Source of the DNA: MGML01 sp034416335
GTDB taxonomy: Bacteria > Chloroflexota > Dehalococcoidia > Dehalococcoidales > UBA2162
NCBI GenBank assembly: GCA_034416335.1
Contig: DAOULV010000001.1
Location: forward strand, 196,974-260,973
Reading direction: 5' to 3'
DNA length: 64,000 bases
The notes beneath the pieces are model-generated. The model did not search any database, was not told the origin of the DNA, and worked only from the letters and a program-made list of their open reading frames with translations. This document shows, one piece after another, positions 48,918-57,850 of this stretch. A program made the position numbers and the translations under genes. The stretch's first letter is position 1. Each line of letters starts with the position of its first letter.

Positions 48918-51275
48918 ATGGATGAAAAGAGTATTGAAATACTGGAGTTTCCGCGGGTCAGGGATATACTGGCTGGATATACTTCCTTCCCTGTCGGATA
49001 TGAATTCGTACAGCAGCTAGTACCGCTGACCGATTTCGATACGGTTTCCAGACTTCTCAAAGAATCGGAAGAAGCCCGGTACCTGCTATCGGTAGACAGG
49101 GAGTTCTCAATCGGTGAAGCTCACGATATTCGGGAATTAACCGGAATGGCCGCCCTCGGTAAAATACTGGAGCCGCAGAGCCTCATTGAAGTGCAGCAGA
49201 CACTGTCGGTATTCAGGCAGGCGCATAACAGCCTGGCGCAGGTTGCCACGGAAGTGCCGCTGCTCTGGCAGATTGCCAGAGATATTAAGCCATTATCTGA
49301 AGTAGAGAAGCAGATTACACACTGTATATCACAGGGCGGCGAAGTTCTCGACAGGGCGTCGACTAAGCTGGCGTCGGTAAGGAGAAGGCTGCGAGACACC
49401 CGGCACTCACTGAGGGAACGCCTGGAATCGATAATCAGGGAACCCGGCCTGCAGAAGATAATCCAGGAACCGATTATTACCGAGCGTGAAGGACGCTATG
49501 TGATACCGGTGAAAAATGAGATGAGAAGAGATATCGAGGGCATTACTCACGATGTCTCGAATACCGGGGCCACTGTTTTTGTGGAACCCTGGGCTGCGAT
49601 TGAACTCGGAAACACTGTCCGCGAACTGGTGACGGAGGAAAGGTACGAAATAGAGAGGATTTTACGAGAATTGAGCCAGGCAATCGGAGTCTATGACGTG
49701 GAAATCCGGGAGAGTATTTCACTTCTCGCCGAACTGGATGTAGCGCTGGCAAAGGGAAAATATTCCCGGGCTGTTAAGGCTTCCTGTCCGGAGCTTGTCG
49801 CTTTTACCGATACTCCCGAAAACGATGACGGGGCCTTCATGAGGCTCGTGGAAGGATGTCATCCTCTTCTGGGTAAAAAGGCTGTCCCGCTTACGGTCGA
49901 GATCGGCCGTGAGTATTCCACGCTGGTTATTACCGGGCCGAATACCGGAGGAAAAACGGTTGCTTTGAAAACCATCGGACTTATGAGCCTGATGGTGCAG
50001 GCAGGGATTCCTATACCGGCGGCACCGGAAACCCGCCTGCCGGTCTTCGACGGTATATATGCCGACATCGGCGATGAACAGAGTATTGAACAGACACTTT
50101 CAAGTTTCAGCTGGCATGTAGGCAATATCGTGCGTATCATTAATCATGCCACACCGCGAAGCCTGGTCCTCCTCGATGAACTCGGGACGGCTACGGATCC
50201 TGCGGAAGGCTCGGCACTCGCCCGTGCCGTTTTGATGCATTTCCTCTCTAAAAAGGTGATTACGGCAGCGACCACGCATTACAGCGACCTGAAAGTGTTC
50301 GCCCACCAGACGGAAGGAATGCAGAATGCGTCTTTCGATTTCGACCCTGTTACGCTGGCGCCGACATACCGGATCACGCTGGGGATACCCGGGGGAAGTA
50401 ACGCGCTGGCAACGGCAGGCAGACTCGGAGTGCCCTCTGAAATTATCGAAGAAGCCCGGAATATGCTGTCCAGAGGAGAACTCGACCTTAATACGACCCT
50501 GTCGGAAATTATGGCTGAAAAGCAGAAGATAACCGAGACCAGGAAGCAGATAGAGAAGGAAAGTATCGAGATAAAGGGCCGTAACACAGAGCTTGAGCGG
50601 AAACTGGCGGAAGTAAGGGAAGCGGAGAGAAGCATAATCCAGGAAGCCAGGGACAAGATCGTTCGTGAAGCCGCCGAGCTTCACCGTGAAATCCGTAGAG
50701 CGGGTAATGATCTCCGGAAGAAGAAGACGGCTGAAGCTGCGGAAGCAGCCAGGAAGACACTGAATGAAACCAGGGCGCGGCTCGAAGGCGAAGAATGGTC
50801 GTTGAAGTCACTGCCTTCGGTAGATGATAAAATTTCCGTCGGCGACACAGTATACCTTGAAGGCGTAGACCTGCACGGAACGGTAACGGGTTTGTATGAG
50901 GATAACGGTGAAGTGGAAGTGCAGGCAGGCCAGTTAAAGCTGAAAGTCAGTCTTCAGAGTGTGAAGAAAACACAGGTCGAGAGAGGAAAGATAAAACGCC
51001 GGACAGCGACGGTGAATATTCCGCAGACTCCACCGGTCAGGGGAGAACTGGACCTGCGCGGAAAAAGAGCCGACGAGGTGGAAGTCGCGCTGGACGGTTA
51101 TCTTAACAACGCGGCGTTATCGAACCGAAATGAAGTGGTGATAATCCATGGAATAGCGACTGGCACGGTACGGCAGATTGTGAGAGACCTGCTGGCCGTC
51201 CATCCGCTGGTCAGGAATTTCAGGCCGGGAGTCCAGGGTGAAGGCGGCGACGGAGTAACCGTGGTCAGCCTGTAA
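48918..51275 (+). CDS. mutS2: MutS2 (ribosome-splitting / endonuclease MutS2 family)
   Basis: A 785-residue MutS-family ATPase without the mismatch-recognition domain. The Walker A is TGPNTGGKTVALKT (about residues 335-348), with DEQSIEQTLSSFSWH and LVLLDELGTATDPAEG further on. A long coiled coil (about 520-640) and a C-terminal Smr domain (LDLRGKRADEVE, VIIHGIATGTVR) follow. In Bacillus, MutS2 recognizes collided ribosomes and splits them. The next plus-strand gene encodes a VLRF1-type release factor, which supports a ribosome-rescue role here too. AGGTAAG precedes the ATG. Confidence 0.95.
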   Translation: MDEKSIEILEFPRVRDILAGYTSFPVGYEFVQQLVPLTDFDTVSRLLKESEEARYLLSVDREFSIGEAHDIRELTGMAALGKILEPQSLIEVQQTLSVFRQAHNSLAQVATEVPLLWQIARDIKPLSEVEKQITHCISQGGEVLDRASTKLASVRRRLRDTRHSLRERLESIIREPGLQKIIQEPIITEREGRYVIPVKNEMRRDIEGITHDVSNTGATVFVEPWAAIELGNTVRELVTEERYEIERILRELSQAIGVYDVEIRESISLLAELDVALAKGKYSRAVKASCPELVAFTDTPENDDGAFMRLVEGCHPLLGKKAVPLTVEIGREYSTLVITGPNTGGKTVALKTIGLMSLMVQAGIPIPAAPETRLPVFDGIYADIGDEQSIEQTLSSFSWHVGNIVRIINHATPRSLVLLDELGTATDPAEGSALARAVLMHFLSKKVITAATTHYSDLKVFAHQTEGMQNASFDFDPVTLAPTYRITLGIPGGSNALATAGRLGVPSEIIEEARNMLSRGELDLNTTLSEIMAEKQKITETRKQIEKESIEIKGRNTELERKLAEVREAERSIIQEARDKIVREAAELHREIRRAGNDLRKKKTAEAAEAARKTLNETRARLEGEEWSLKSLPSVDDKISVGDTVYLEGVDLHGTVTGLYEDNGEVEVQAGQLKLKVSLQSVKKTQVERGKIKRRTATVNIPQTPPVRGELDLRGKRADEVEVALDGYLNNAALSNRNEVVIIHGIATGTVRQIVRDLLAVHPLVRNFRPGVQGEGGDGVTVVSL

Positions 51276-51339
51276 TCGGGTGCAGCCGGTGTGCCGTTGT
51301 GAAAGTTCCTTGAATAAGGTGTGTTGCTTTCTGGAACCT

Positions 51340-51420
51340 CCGTTCATGGTTCGACAAGCTCACCATGAACGGACAGGATAAAATGAAACCGCTCGTCCTG
51401 AGCCTGTCGAAGGATGAGCA
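51340..51420. repeat. Dispersed palindromic repeats between mutS2 and vlrf1
   Basis: GTTCATGGT-TCGACAAGCTC-ACCATGAAC (51345-51373) and a copy of GCTCGTCCTGAGCCTGTCGAAGG-type sequence (about 51392-51416) lie in the 187-base gap. Same families as at 22.9 and 36.5 kb. Confidence 0.75.
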
Positions 51421-51462
51421 TATTATTCGAGTGTGATACCAGTATCCTCCCCGAGGCGAACT

Positions 51463-52185
51463 ATGAATGAATATTATGTTAAGCGTTCTGGCATGACTGA
51501 TTTCCTCGACAGACTTGAGGAAAATTCCGACTCCGTTTCCACTTCGATTTATTTACCGCCCGGGCTTTCTGCCGCTGAGATCGATACGACGGCATTACCT
51601 CCGCTTCCGGATGAAATAACCGATAAGTTTATCGGTTCGTTAACCGGAGCTGTCGTTTTCCTGTGCGGTGACATTAATAAGTTAATAATGCCGCCGTTTC
51701 CTTTAAAAGAGAAAGTGATTTTTTCAGAGTGCGTAACCGAACCTTTGAGAGATTTACTTGAGAAGGATTTCATCGTCGGTCTGGTACTGGTACACCTTGG
51801 CAGTTATGCGGTTGGGGTCTGTAAAGGTGACAGTCTGGTATCCAGTAAAGTCGGTACCGGTCTTGTACATGGCAGGACGAGGAAAGGCGGATCATCTTCA
51901 CGACGTTTTGAGCGCCGTCGCGAAAACCAGGCCAGGGAGTTCCTGGAAAGAGTGTGTAATCATGCCCGGGAACACCTGCAGCCCTATGAAAAAACGCTGG
52001 ACTATCTGGTTTATGGAGGACCTCACCAGACCGTACTTCAACTGCAGAAAGAATGTCCGTTCCTGAAATCGTTTGAAGACAGGACTCTATCGGTAATCGA
52101 TGTGCCTGCTGTCAGGCAGAAAGTGCTTGAAGCTGCCGTAACCCGGGTGTGGTCGAGTAAAATTATCGAGTGGGAAAACGAGTAA
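51463..52185 (+). CDS. Vms1-like release factor (VLRF1 type)
   Basis: A 240-residue protein related to the eRF1/Vms1 fold of peptidyl-tRNA hydrolases in ribosome quality control. The diagnostic loop is HGRTRKGGSSSRRFERRREN followed by Gln (residues 136-156), comparable to the GxxSRRFxRxRxxQ loop of bacterial VLRF1 proteins, where the Gln takes the place of GGQ. A helical stretch REFLERVCNHAREHL and YLVYGGPHQ follow. It should release nascent chains from split 50S subunits. The ATG at 51463 is chosen because GAGG lies six bases upstream. It follows mutS2 on the same strand. A terminator lies at its end. Confidence 0.82.
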   Translation: MNEYYVKRSGMTDFLDRLEENSDSVSTSIYLPPGLSAAEIDTTALPPLPDEITDKFIGSLTGAVVFLCGDINKLIMPPFPLKEKVIFSECVTEPLRDLLEKDFIVGLVLVHLGSYAVGVCKGDSLVSSKVGTGLVHGRTRKGGSSSRRFERRRENQAREFLERVCNHAREHLQPYEKTLDYLVYGGPHQTVLQLQKECPFLKSFEDRTLSVIDVPAVRQKVLEAAVTRVWSSKIIEWENE

Positions 52186-52205
52186 CAGGGGGCATCGCCC
52201 CCTGT
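52185..52205 (+). terminator. GC-rich terminator hairpin after the VLRF1 gene
   Basis: ACAGGGGGC-ATC-GCCCCCTGT is a perfect nine-pair stem that begins at the stop codon. A short TT follows. It ends the mutS2-vlrf1 unit. Confidence 0.65.
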
Positions 52206-52302
52206 TGAAATCTCCCCTTCATCCGTACGTGAACATTGTCCTCTACCTTGAGAAGACAATGCCGTTATCGAAAACTGCTAATTCCGGTGAATATCGGGGC
52301 TG

Positions 52303-52791
52303 TTAGTCGTAGACCATTGAGTCTCTTTTTAATTCAAGCAGGACCAGGTGCATTCTTTCGGTTGCAAGCAGGCTGCCGAAAAAGTTCCCTACCCCGACAT
52401 CGGAGACCTGTTCCCTGGCGTTCGAGTAAAACTCTATTGCTGCTTTCTCCAGCTTGATTCCGGTGTCGATCGCTTCGAGAGCAGTCATATCGACTGCCTC
52501 GTCCGGTACCTCGGGAACAACCAGTCTGCCGATTGAAGCGAATTCTTTATCGAATTCGGCTGTGAAGTTACCTTTCCAGTCACGTTTAGCGAAGATAGAC
52601 AGGTCGGCTCCTTTTGCTTCTTCAATCTGGGCGACATGTCCGCGTTCCGCCCTGGCAAGAAGTGCGAAAATTTCTTTTGCACCCGGATCGGTTACCTTGG
52701 CTTCGGCTTCTTCGTAGACCCTTAATCCTTCCAGTTCTGTCTCCAGTGCTCTGTCAAAGATTGCTGTTGCTTTCTCTATATCCGATGACAT
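52303..52791 (-). CDS. Rubrerythrin/ferritin-like di-iron protein
   Basis: A 162-residue four-helix protein. Di-iron ligand positions are seen as the Glu-rich ELEGLRVYEEA (about residues 18-28), the ExxH in LARAERGHV (about 45-53), Glu in EKAAIEFY (about 114-121) and a second ExxH in LATERMHL (about 141-148). This is the rubrerythrin-like pattern without the rubredoxin domain. In anaerobes such proteins reduce peroxide. The electron donor is unknown. GGAGG lies before the ATG. Confidence 0.85.
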   Translation of the reverse strand: MSSDIEKATAIFDRALETELEGLRVYEEAEAKVTDPGAKEIFALLARAERGHVAQIEEAKGADLSIFAKRDWKGNFTAEFDKEFASIGRLVVPEVPDEAVDMTALEAIDTGIKLEKAAIEFYSNAREQVSDVGVGNFFGSLLATERMHLVLLELKRDSMVYD

Positions 52792-52875
52792 GCATTACCT
52801 CCGGAATTTATTCTAATATAGAATATCTGAATTATCTACGTATTTAAAGCGATTTTAGTCATATTAATATACTAC

Positions 52876-54159
52876 TTATTTAAGTGCCTGGTAAACCAGG
52901 CGTTCAAATTCCTCCATGTAAAAATTATCCGGCATCATAAGGTGATTGAATACTTGCGTAAAGCAGATGGCGACCATTTCTTCGCGCGGGTCGACAAAGA
53001 ATGTTGTTCCGGCAGCGCCGCCCCAGCCGAATGTCCCGGGAGACCGCATAATAGGCTCGGTAACATTTCCCTGGTAGACTCCGACCCCCATTCCTACTCC
53101 GAATCCGGGTCTGAGCATCGGACTCACTATATTTCCAATATGGTTTGAAGTCATTATTTCCACGGATTTTCTACTAATAATTCGAACGCCGCCTAATTCG
53201 CCTTTGTTCAGCAGCATCTGGGCGAGACGGGCATAATCTGCCGCAGTTGACAGCAGTCCTCCCATGTCACCGCCTGTCCCGTACAGTACTTTCGGCCCCT
53301 TTACCTTTTCACTGGTCCCGGCTTTATCGTATACCACCAGATGCCACTCCCCGCCTTTATGGGAAGGCTGATAGCACGTGGTAAACCGGTCGAGTTTCTT
53401 TTTATCGAGGTAAAAAGAAGTATCGTTCATATCAAGCGGTTTGAATATACGTTCCTGGTAAAACTCTTCGAGTGTTTTACCGGTTATTTTCTCTATTATC
53501 ACTCCTATAACCGGGAAACCGGCATGATAAACAAAATCGGTCCCAGGCTCGAAACTCAGGGGAATTTTCGCATGGGCTTCGACCCGTTCCAGATAGGTTT
53601 TTTGGGGTGGTCTATCCAGTGATTCGATTAGGCTCCATCCCGATTCTGCGATGGCATCTTTAAATTGCGATGCAACCGCGACCGTGGTCCGCTCCGGTGT
53701 AGCCAGGCCCGTGGTATGGCGAAGACAGTCGCGGATGGTAATTTCGCGTTTTGCCGGCTTTAACGGCAGCATTGCCCCGGGTCCGCTGTTCTGCGGATCA
53801 GGTTCGGATGTTACCACCATAGGGTCTTTGAAGGCCGGAATGTATTTTGAAACCGGATCGTCCAGATTCAGCAGCCCTTCCTCGCACAGCATCATAACCG
53901 CGACTCCGGCGACCGGTTTACTGTTAGAATACAACCTGAAAATGGCGTCTTTTGCAACTGTTTTTTTGTTCTCGATATCCAGATAACCCCTGGCTTCGCA
54001 ATGAGCGATTTTTCCACCCCGGGCGATTAATGTAACGATATTCGGTACTTTCCCCTCATCGACATATCTCTGCATCGTTGTGTCCAGAAGGTTAAGCTGT
54101 TCCGGATTAATTCCGGCGTCCTCGGGGTCGGTAAACGGTAGAATCTCGTGATTTGTCAT
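52876..54159 (-). CDS. Beta-lactamase-related serine hydrolase (class C/esterase type)
   Basis: A 427-residue penicillin-binding-protein-fold hydrolase. The SxxK nucleophile motif is YSNSKPVAG (about residues 75-83). The YxN-like segment is FVYHAGFPV with Ala in the third place, and the KTG-like triad is replaced by GWGGAAGT. This pattern matches EstB-type esterases rather than true beta-lactamases. No signal peptide is seen, so it is probably cytoplasmic. Substrate unknown. Confidence 0.83.
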   Translation of the reverse strand: MTNHEILPFTDPEDAGINPEQLNLLDTTMQRYVDEGKVPNIVTLIARGGKIAHCEARGYLDIENKKTVAKDAIFRLYSNSKPVAGVAVMMLCEEGLLNLDDPVSKYIPAFKDPMVVTSEPDPQNSGPGAMLPLKPAKREITIRDCLRHTTGLATPERTTVAVASQFKDAIAESGWSLIESLDRPPQKTYLERVEAHAKIPLSFEPGTDFVYHAGFPVIGVIIEKITGKTLEEFYQERIFKPLDMNDTSFYLDKKKLDRFTTCYQPSHKGGEWHLVVYDKAGTSEKVKGPKVLYGTGGDMGGLLSTAADYARLAQMLLNKGELGGVRIISRKSVEIMTSNHIGNIVSPMLRPGFGVGMGVGVYQGNVTEPIMRSPGTFGWGGAAGTTFFVDPREEMVAICFTQVFNHLMMPDNFYMEEFERLVYQALK

Positions 54160-54294
54160 ACTGGTAGCCTCTCCTATTTATTAGTACGTATCAAGCGTGT
54201 AAGTATTATAGGCAGGTCTGCCAGACGCGTCAATTACGGCCTGTAAATATATGATATAATTACTGTTTGCCGATTCTCATATAGAGGTGCATGA

Positions 54295-55410
54295 ATGAAT
54301 GGCCTGGATTTATCGAGAAAATTCTACTTTGAATGTGTCAAACCTTTAATTGTAGACAAACTGCCGGAGATATCCGGAAATTATGCGGCAGCATTGCTCG
54401 GGTATGGCTCGGATGTCCTCGGGAATGACGACGAAATTTCCAGGGACCATGAATGGGGCCCACGATGTCATATCTTTCTGCCGAAGCCTGTGAACAACCG
54501 GTATGCATCCAGACTGGATGAAATACTAAGCGACTTGCTGCCGGTTGAGTTCATGGGGTTCCCGGTTCGGTTTACCTTTGCAGAATACCGGGGGAGTATA
54601 CCTTCGAAAGATAAAACCGGATATCACCACGTAGTGATAACGACTCCGCAGCGGTTTCTTGAGTTGACTATCGGGATACCGGGTGTTCCGAAATCGGATA
54701 TCGACTGGCTGCTTATTTCGGAACAAAGACTGCTTGAATTCACTTCAGGAGAAGTATTCGAGGACTTTACAGGTGAACTGACGGCGCTCCGTGAAAATCT
54801 GGCATATTTCCCTGAAAATGTCCGGCGGTATCGTATAGCTTTCAACCTGGCGAGCCTGGGCTGGGACGACGGTTTGATTTCGCTGTGCGGACAGAGGAGC
54901 GATCTAATTTCGATGCACCTGAATACTGCAAAAACAGCAGAGAGGATTATGAGGCTGGTATTCCTGTTGAACAGACGATACACACCTCTTTCACCCAAGT
55001 GGCTGCACAGGAATTTTCGGAAACTGCCGGAAGTCGCCGGTGATATAGAGAAAAACATTATGACTATGCTTGAAGAAAAAGAATATACGTTGAAGACGGA
55101 AACACTCAACCGGATATACGAGAGATTACTGACAGAACTTGAAAGTCAGGGACTATGTGGAAGTCATCCGGCGAAATTTCAGAGAGATCTCTCAGGAATT
55201 CACTATGAGATCCAGACTTCGGCTAAGGACGTTTTGTCGACAATCAATGGAGAACTAAAGGAACTGCTGATTGACGGTATGCCGCTGGGGGCCATCGACC
55301 AGTGGATGTTCAATCAGGACATTATCGTGTCGGCGGAGCATATGAAATCATTATTACCGGTATATAAAGCTGAACCGTTGAAAAGAGAGAAACTGGACAT
55401 TCATATATAA
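54295..55410 (+). CDS. DUF4037 family protein (nucleotidyltransferase-like)
   Basis: A 371-residue protein of the DUF4037 group. The N-terminal segment GYGSDVLGNDDEISRDHEWG (about residues 38-57) resembles the GS-x-D-x-D pattern of minimal nucleotidyltransferases, with a following stretch GPRCHIFLP. The C-terminal half is helical (LNRRYTPLSPKWLHRNFRKL). Some relatives sit beside antibiotic-modifying genes, but the substrate is unknown. A TATAAT box at 54255-54260 is the likely -10 element. Confidence 0.8.
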   Translation: MNGLDLSRKFYFECVKPLIVDKLPEISGNYAAALLGYGSDVLGNDDEISRDHEWGPRCHIFLPKPVNNRYASRLDEILSDLLPVEFMGFPVRFTFAEYRGSIPSKDKTGYHHVVITTPQRFLELTIGIPGVPKSDIDWLLISEQRLLEFTSGEVFEDFTGELTALRENLAYFPENVRRYRIAFNLASLGWDDGLISLCGQRSDLISMHLNTAKTAERIMRLVFLLNRRYTPLSPKWLHRNFRKLPEVAGDIEKNIMTMLEEKEYTLKTETLNRIYERLLTELESQGLCGSHPAKFQRDLSGIHYEIQTSAKDVLSTINGELKELLIDGMPLGAIDQWMFNQDIIVSAEHMKSLLPVYKAEPLKREKLDIHI

Positions 55411-55484
55411 CCCGGATTGATTTTGAATACCGGGCTTATAATGAAGTACAATACCATTTGCCAATATAAACGCAGGAGGAAGTG

Positions 55485-56006
55485 ATGGATAAGAAAGAGT
55501 TGCTTATTGCCGGGTTCGAGCGTATTTCAGGAACCCTGGAGCGTACCGTGGAAGGGCTGACAGCGGAGGACATGAATTACCAGCCAAAACCGGACTGCAA
55601 CAGTATGGGCTGGCTTACCTGGCACCTGACACGCTGGCAGGACTTTCAGGCATCATCGGGAGTGAAAAAAGAACAGGTCTGGATTGAGGACAAGTGGTAT
55701 GAAAAATTCGGCAGGCCTGCCGACCCTGCCGATACCGGGATGGGACATAAACCGGAAGACCTGGTTAATTTCAAGTCGCCGGACGCGGAGGTACTGATCG
55801 GATATAACAGGGCGGTACTTGAGAGACTGAAGGAATATATTAACTCTCTTTCCGATAGTGACCTCGATAAAGTGGTGGAAGGCACTCCATTCACGCCGCC
55901 GCCTACGGTCGGACTTATGATTATCGGACTCTGGAGTGACGGCATGCAGCACACCGGGCAGGTGGGCTACGTACGCGGTTATCTTCAGGGATTTGGCTGG
56001 CATTAA
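55485..56006 (+). CDS. DinB-family metalloprotein
   Basis: A 173-residue four-helix protein of the DinB/YfiT superfamily. The metal-binding histidines are seen in GWLTWHLTRWQDF (about residues 44-56) and DGMQHTGQVGYVRGY (about 152-166). Family members act as thiol-dependent transferases, with bacillithiol, mycothiol or glutathione as cosubstrate. Which thiol applies here is unknown. AGGAGG lies before the ATG at 55485; a GTG one codon earlier is possible. A perfect hairpin follows the gene. Confidence 0.85.
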   Translation: MDKKELLIAGFERISGTLERTVEGLTAEDMNYQPKPDCNSMGWLTWHLTRWQDFQASSGVKKEQVWIEDKWYEKFGRPADPADTGMGHKPEDLVNFKSPDAEVLIGYNRAVLERLKEYINSLSDSDLDKVVEGTPFTPPPTVGLMIIGLWSDGMQHTGQVGYVRGYLQGFGWH

Positions 56007-56036
56007 TCCAGACAGGCAATTCCCATACAATTTCAG

Positions 56037-56064
56037 CCGCCGGAGGATTTTAATCCTCCGGCGG
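56037..56064 (+). terminator. 13-bp hairpin after the DinB gene
   Basis: CCGCCGGAGGATT and its exact complement flank two bases. It lies 30 bases after the stop. The T-tract is weak (ATTCCTTTGTT), so termination is probable only. Confidence 0.65.
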
Positions 56065-56250
56065 ATTCCTTTGTTCAGGCACGAATTTATGTAACTCGCT
56101 CCGCCACTCTGTGAAATTATTGACATATTGACTATATTTCGTATACATTTTAGGGAGGATTTCTTACGTGAATATGTTTTTCACTGCAAAAGGTCCTGTT
56201 GGTCACGACTTAAACTGTTTAAGGGTAACTGACAAAGGGGAACGTGATTA

Positions 56251-57849
56251 ATGGAAAATGAATTTTTCAGCAGCAGGGATAATGACCGGATCTGGCAGAG
56301 GTACTGCGGTTTTCTGGATTTATCTGTCAGGGAGTTTATGGAGATACAGGAAAACCTGCTGATGGAACAGATAGACCTGGTTTCGGGCAGCCCTCTGGGG
56401 AAAATTATAATGAAAGATACGAAGCCCAGGACTATCGATGAATTCAGAGAAATGGTGCCATTGACCACCTATGAGGACTACGCTCCCTATATTGGCAACG
56501 GACAGGAAGAATATCTACTTGAAAAACCTTACTGCTGGGGGAGGACCTCGGGTAGAGGTGGGTCGGCTAAATGGGTGCCTTATACCGAGAAATCGATGGA
56601 CTGGGTAGGGCGGCTTGGAGTAGCAATGCTTATCCTCGCCTGTGCTTCCAGGAAAGGTGATGTACGGATAGGACCCGGAGTGCGGGTGATGCAGAACCTG
56701 CCGCCCCGTCCTTACTATACCGGTATCGGAGCGGCAGCTATGATAAAGCAGCTCAATATGCGTATGATACCGCCGGTTGATAAATATGAAGAGGAATCCT
56801 TTGAAAAAAGGATACAGGACGGTTTCCTGATGGCTCTGCGTGATGGGGTAGACGTGCTGGGTTCGCTTACAACCGTACTGATAAGGATGGGAGAACGTTT
56901 TACCGGTGAGTCCGGAGGGATAAAAATTTCACAGAATATGCTTCACCCGCAGATCCTCTTAAGGCTTGCCGGCGCATATATCAGGAGTAAAAAAGAAAAG
57001 AGAAAAATGCTTCCCAGGGATATCTGGCCTCTGAAAGGACTGATATGTTATGGGATGGATACAAGCATATACAGGGATGACCTCATACACTACTGGGGTA
57101 GAGAACCTCTCGAACTGTACGGCAGTACTGAAGCCGGACTACTTGCTATTCAGGCATGGAACAAAAAGGATATGACATTTTTCCCCTTTTACTGCTTTCT
57201 CGAGTTTATACCTGAGGAAGAATGGTTGAAAAACCTTGAAGATGAAAACTATCAGCCTTCTACTCTCCTTCTGGATGAAGTAAAAGCCGGGGAAAAGTAT
57301 GAATTGATTATTACGAATTTTTACGGAATGCCTTTCCTTAGATACAGGATTGGTGACCTGATCACGATTACCAGCCTGGGAGATAATGAGACGGGAGTTA
57401 AGACCCCACAGATGACTTTCGACAGCCGCGCTGACGACCTGATAAGTATCGGTGGATTTACCAGACTGGATGAGAAATCGATCTGGCAGGCAATCGTTAA
57501 TACCGGCCTTAAATTTGAAGAATGGACGGCGCGAAAGGAATATGAGGACGAAAAACCGGTATTACGTGTCTATCTGGAAATGAAAGAGCAGGTTAAAGAA
57601 GAAGATGTCAGGCAGCTTCTTCACGACAGGTTAAAAGAAATAGACGAGGACTACCGGAATATGGAAGATATGCTGGATATGCGGCCTTTAAAGATAGAAC
57701 TTCTTCCAGAGGGAAGTTTTCAGCATTACTACAATATGAAGCAGGAGGCAGGAGCCGACCTTGCACATCTGAAACCACGCCACATAAACGCTTCCGACGA
57801 TGATATCAAAAACCTTCTTTCTTTGACCGGAAACGGCAGGGAGGACTAA
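56251..57849 (+). CDS. GH3-family acyl-adenylate/amide synthetase-like protein
   Basis: A 532-residue member of the GH3 auxin-responsive group, ANL-type enzymes that adenylate a carboxylic acid and transfer it, often to an amino acid. Markers: GRTSGRGGSAKWVPYTEKS (about residues 91-109; the ATP-binding loop), LELYGSTEAGLL, NFYGMPFLRYRIGDLI (about 352-367) and HLKPRHINAS near the end, typical of GH3 proteins. Bacterial members are poorly known and the substrate is unclear. A GGGGAACG-like site precedes the ATG. The histidine kinase gene starts one base after its stop, so the products are likely linked in signalling. Confidence 0.85.
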   Translation: MENEFFSSRDNDRIWQRYCGFLDLSVREFMEIQENLLMEQIDLVSGSPLGKIIMKDTKPRTIDEFREMVPLTTYEDYAPYIGNGQEEYLLEKPYCWGRTSGRGGSAKWVPYTEKSMDWVGRLGVAMLILACASRKGDVRIGPGVRVMQNLPPRPYYTGIGAAAMIKQLNMRMIPPVDKYEEESFEKRIQDGFLMALRDGVDVLGSLTTVLIRMGERFTGESGGIKISQNMLHPQILLRLAGAYIRSKKEKRKMLPRDIWPLKGLICYGMDTSIYRDDLIHYWGREPLELYGSTEAGLLAIQAWNKKDMTFFPFYCFLEFIPEEEWLKNLEDENYQPSTLLLDEVKAGEKYELIITNFYGMPFLRYRIGDLITITSLGDNETGVKTPQMTFDSRADDLISIGGFTRLDEKSIWQAIVNTGLKFEEWTARKEYEDEKPVLRVYLEMKEQVKEEDVRQLLHDRLKEIDEDYRNMEDMLDMRPLKIELLPEGSFQHYYNMKQEAGADLAHLKPRHINASDDDIKNLLSLTGNGRED

Positions 57850-57850
57850 T

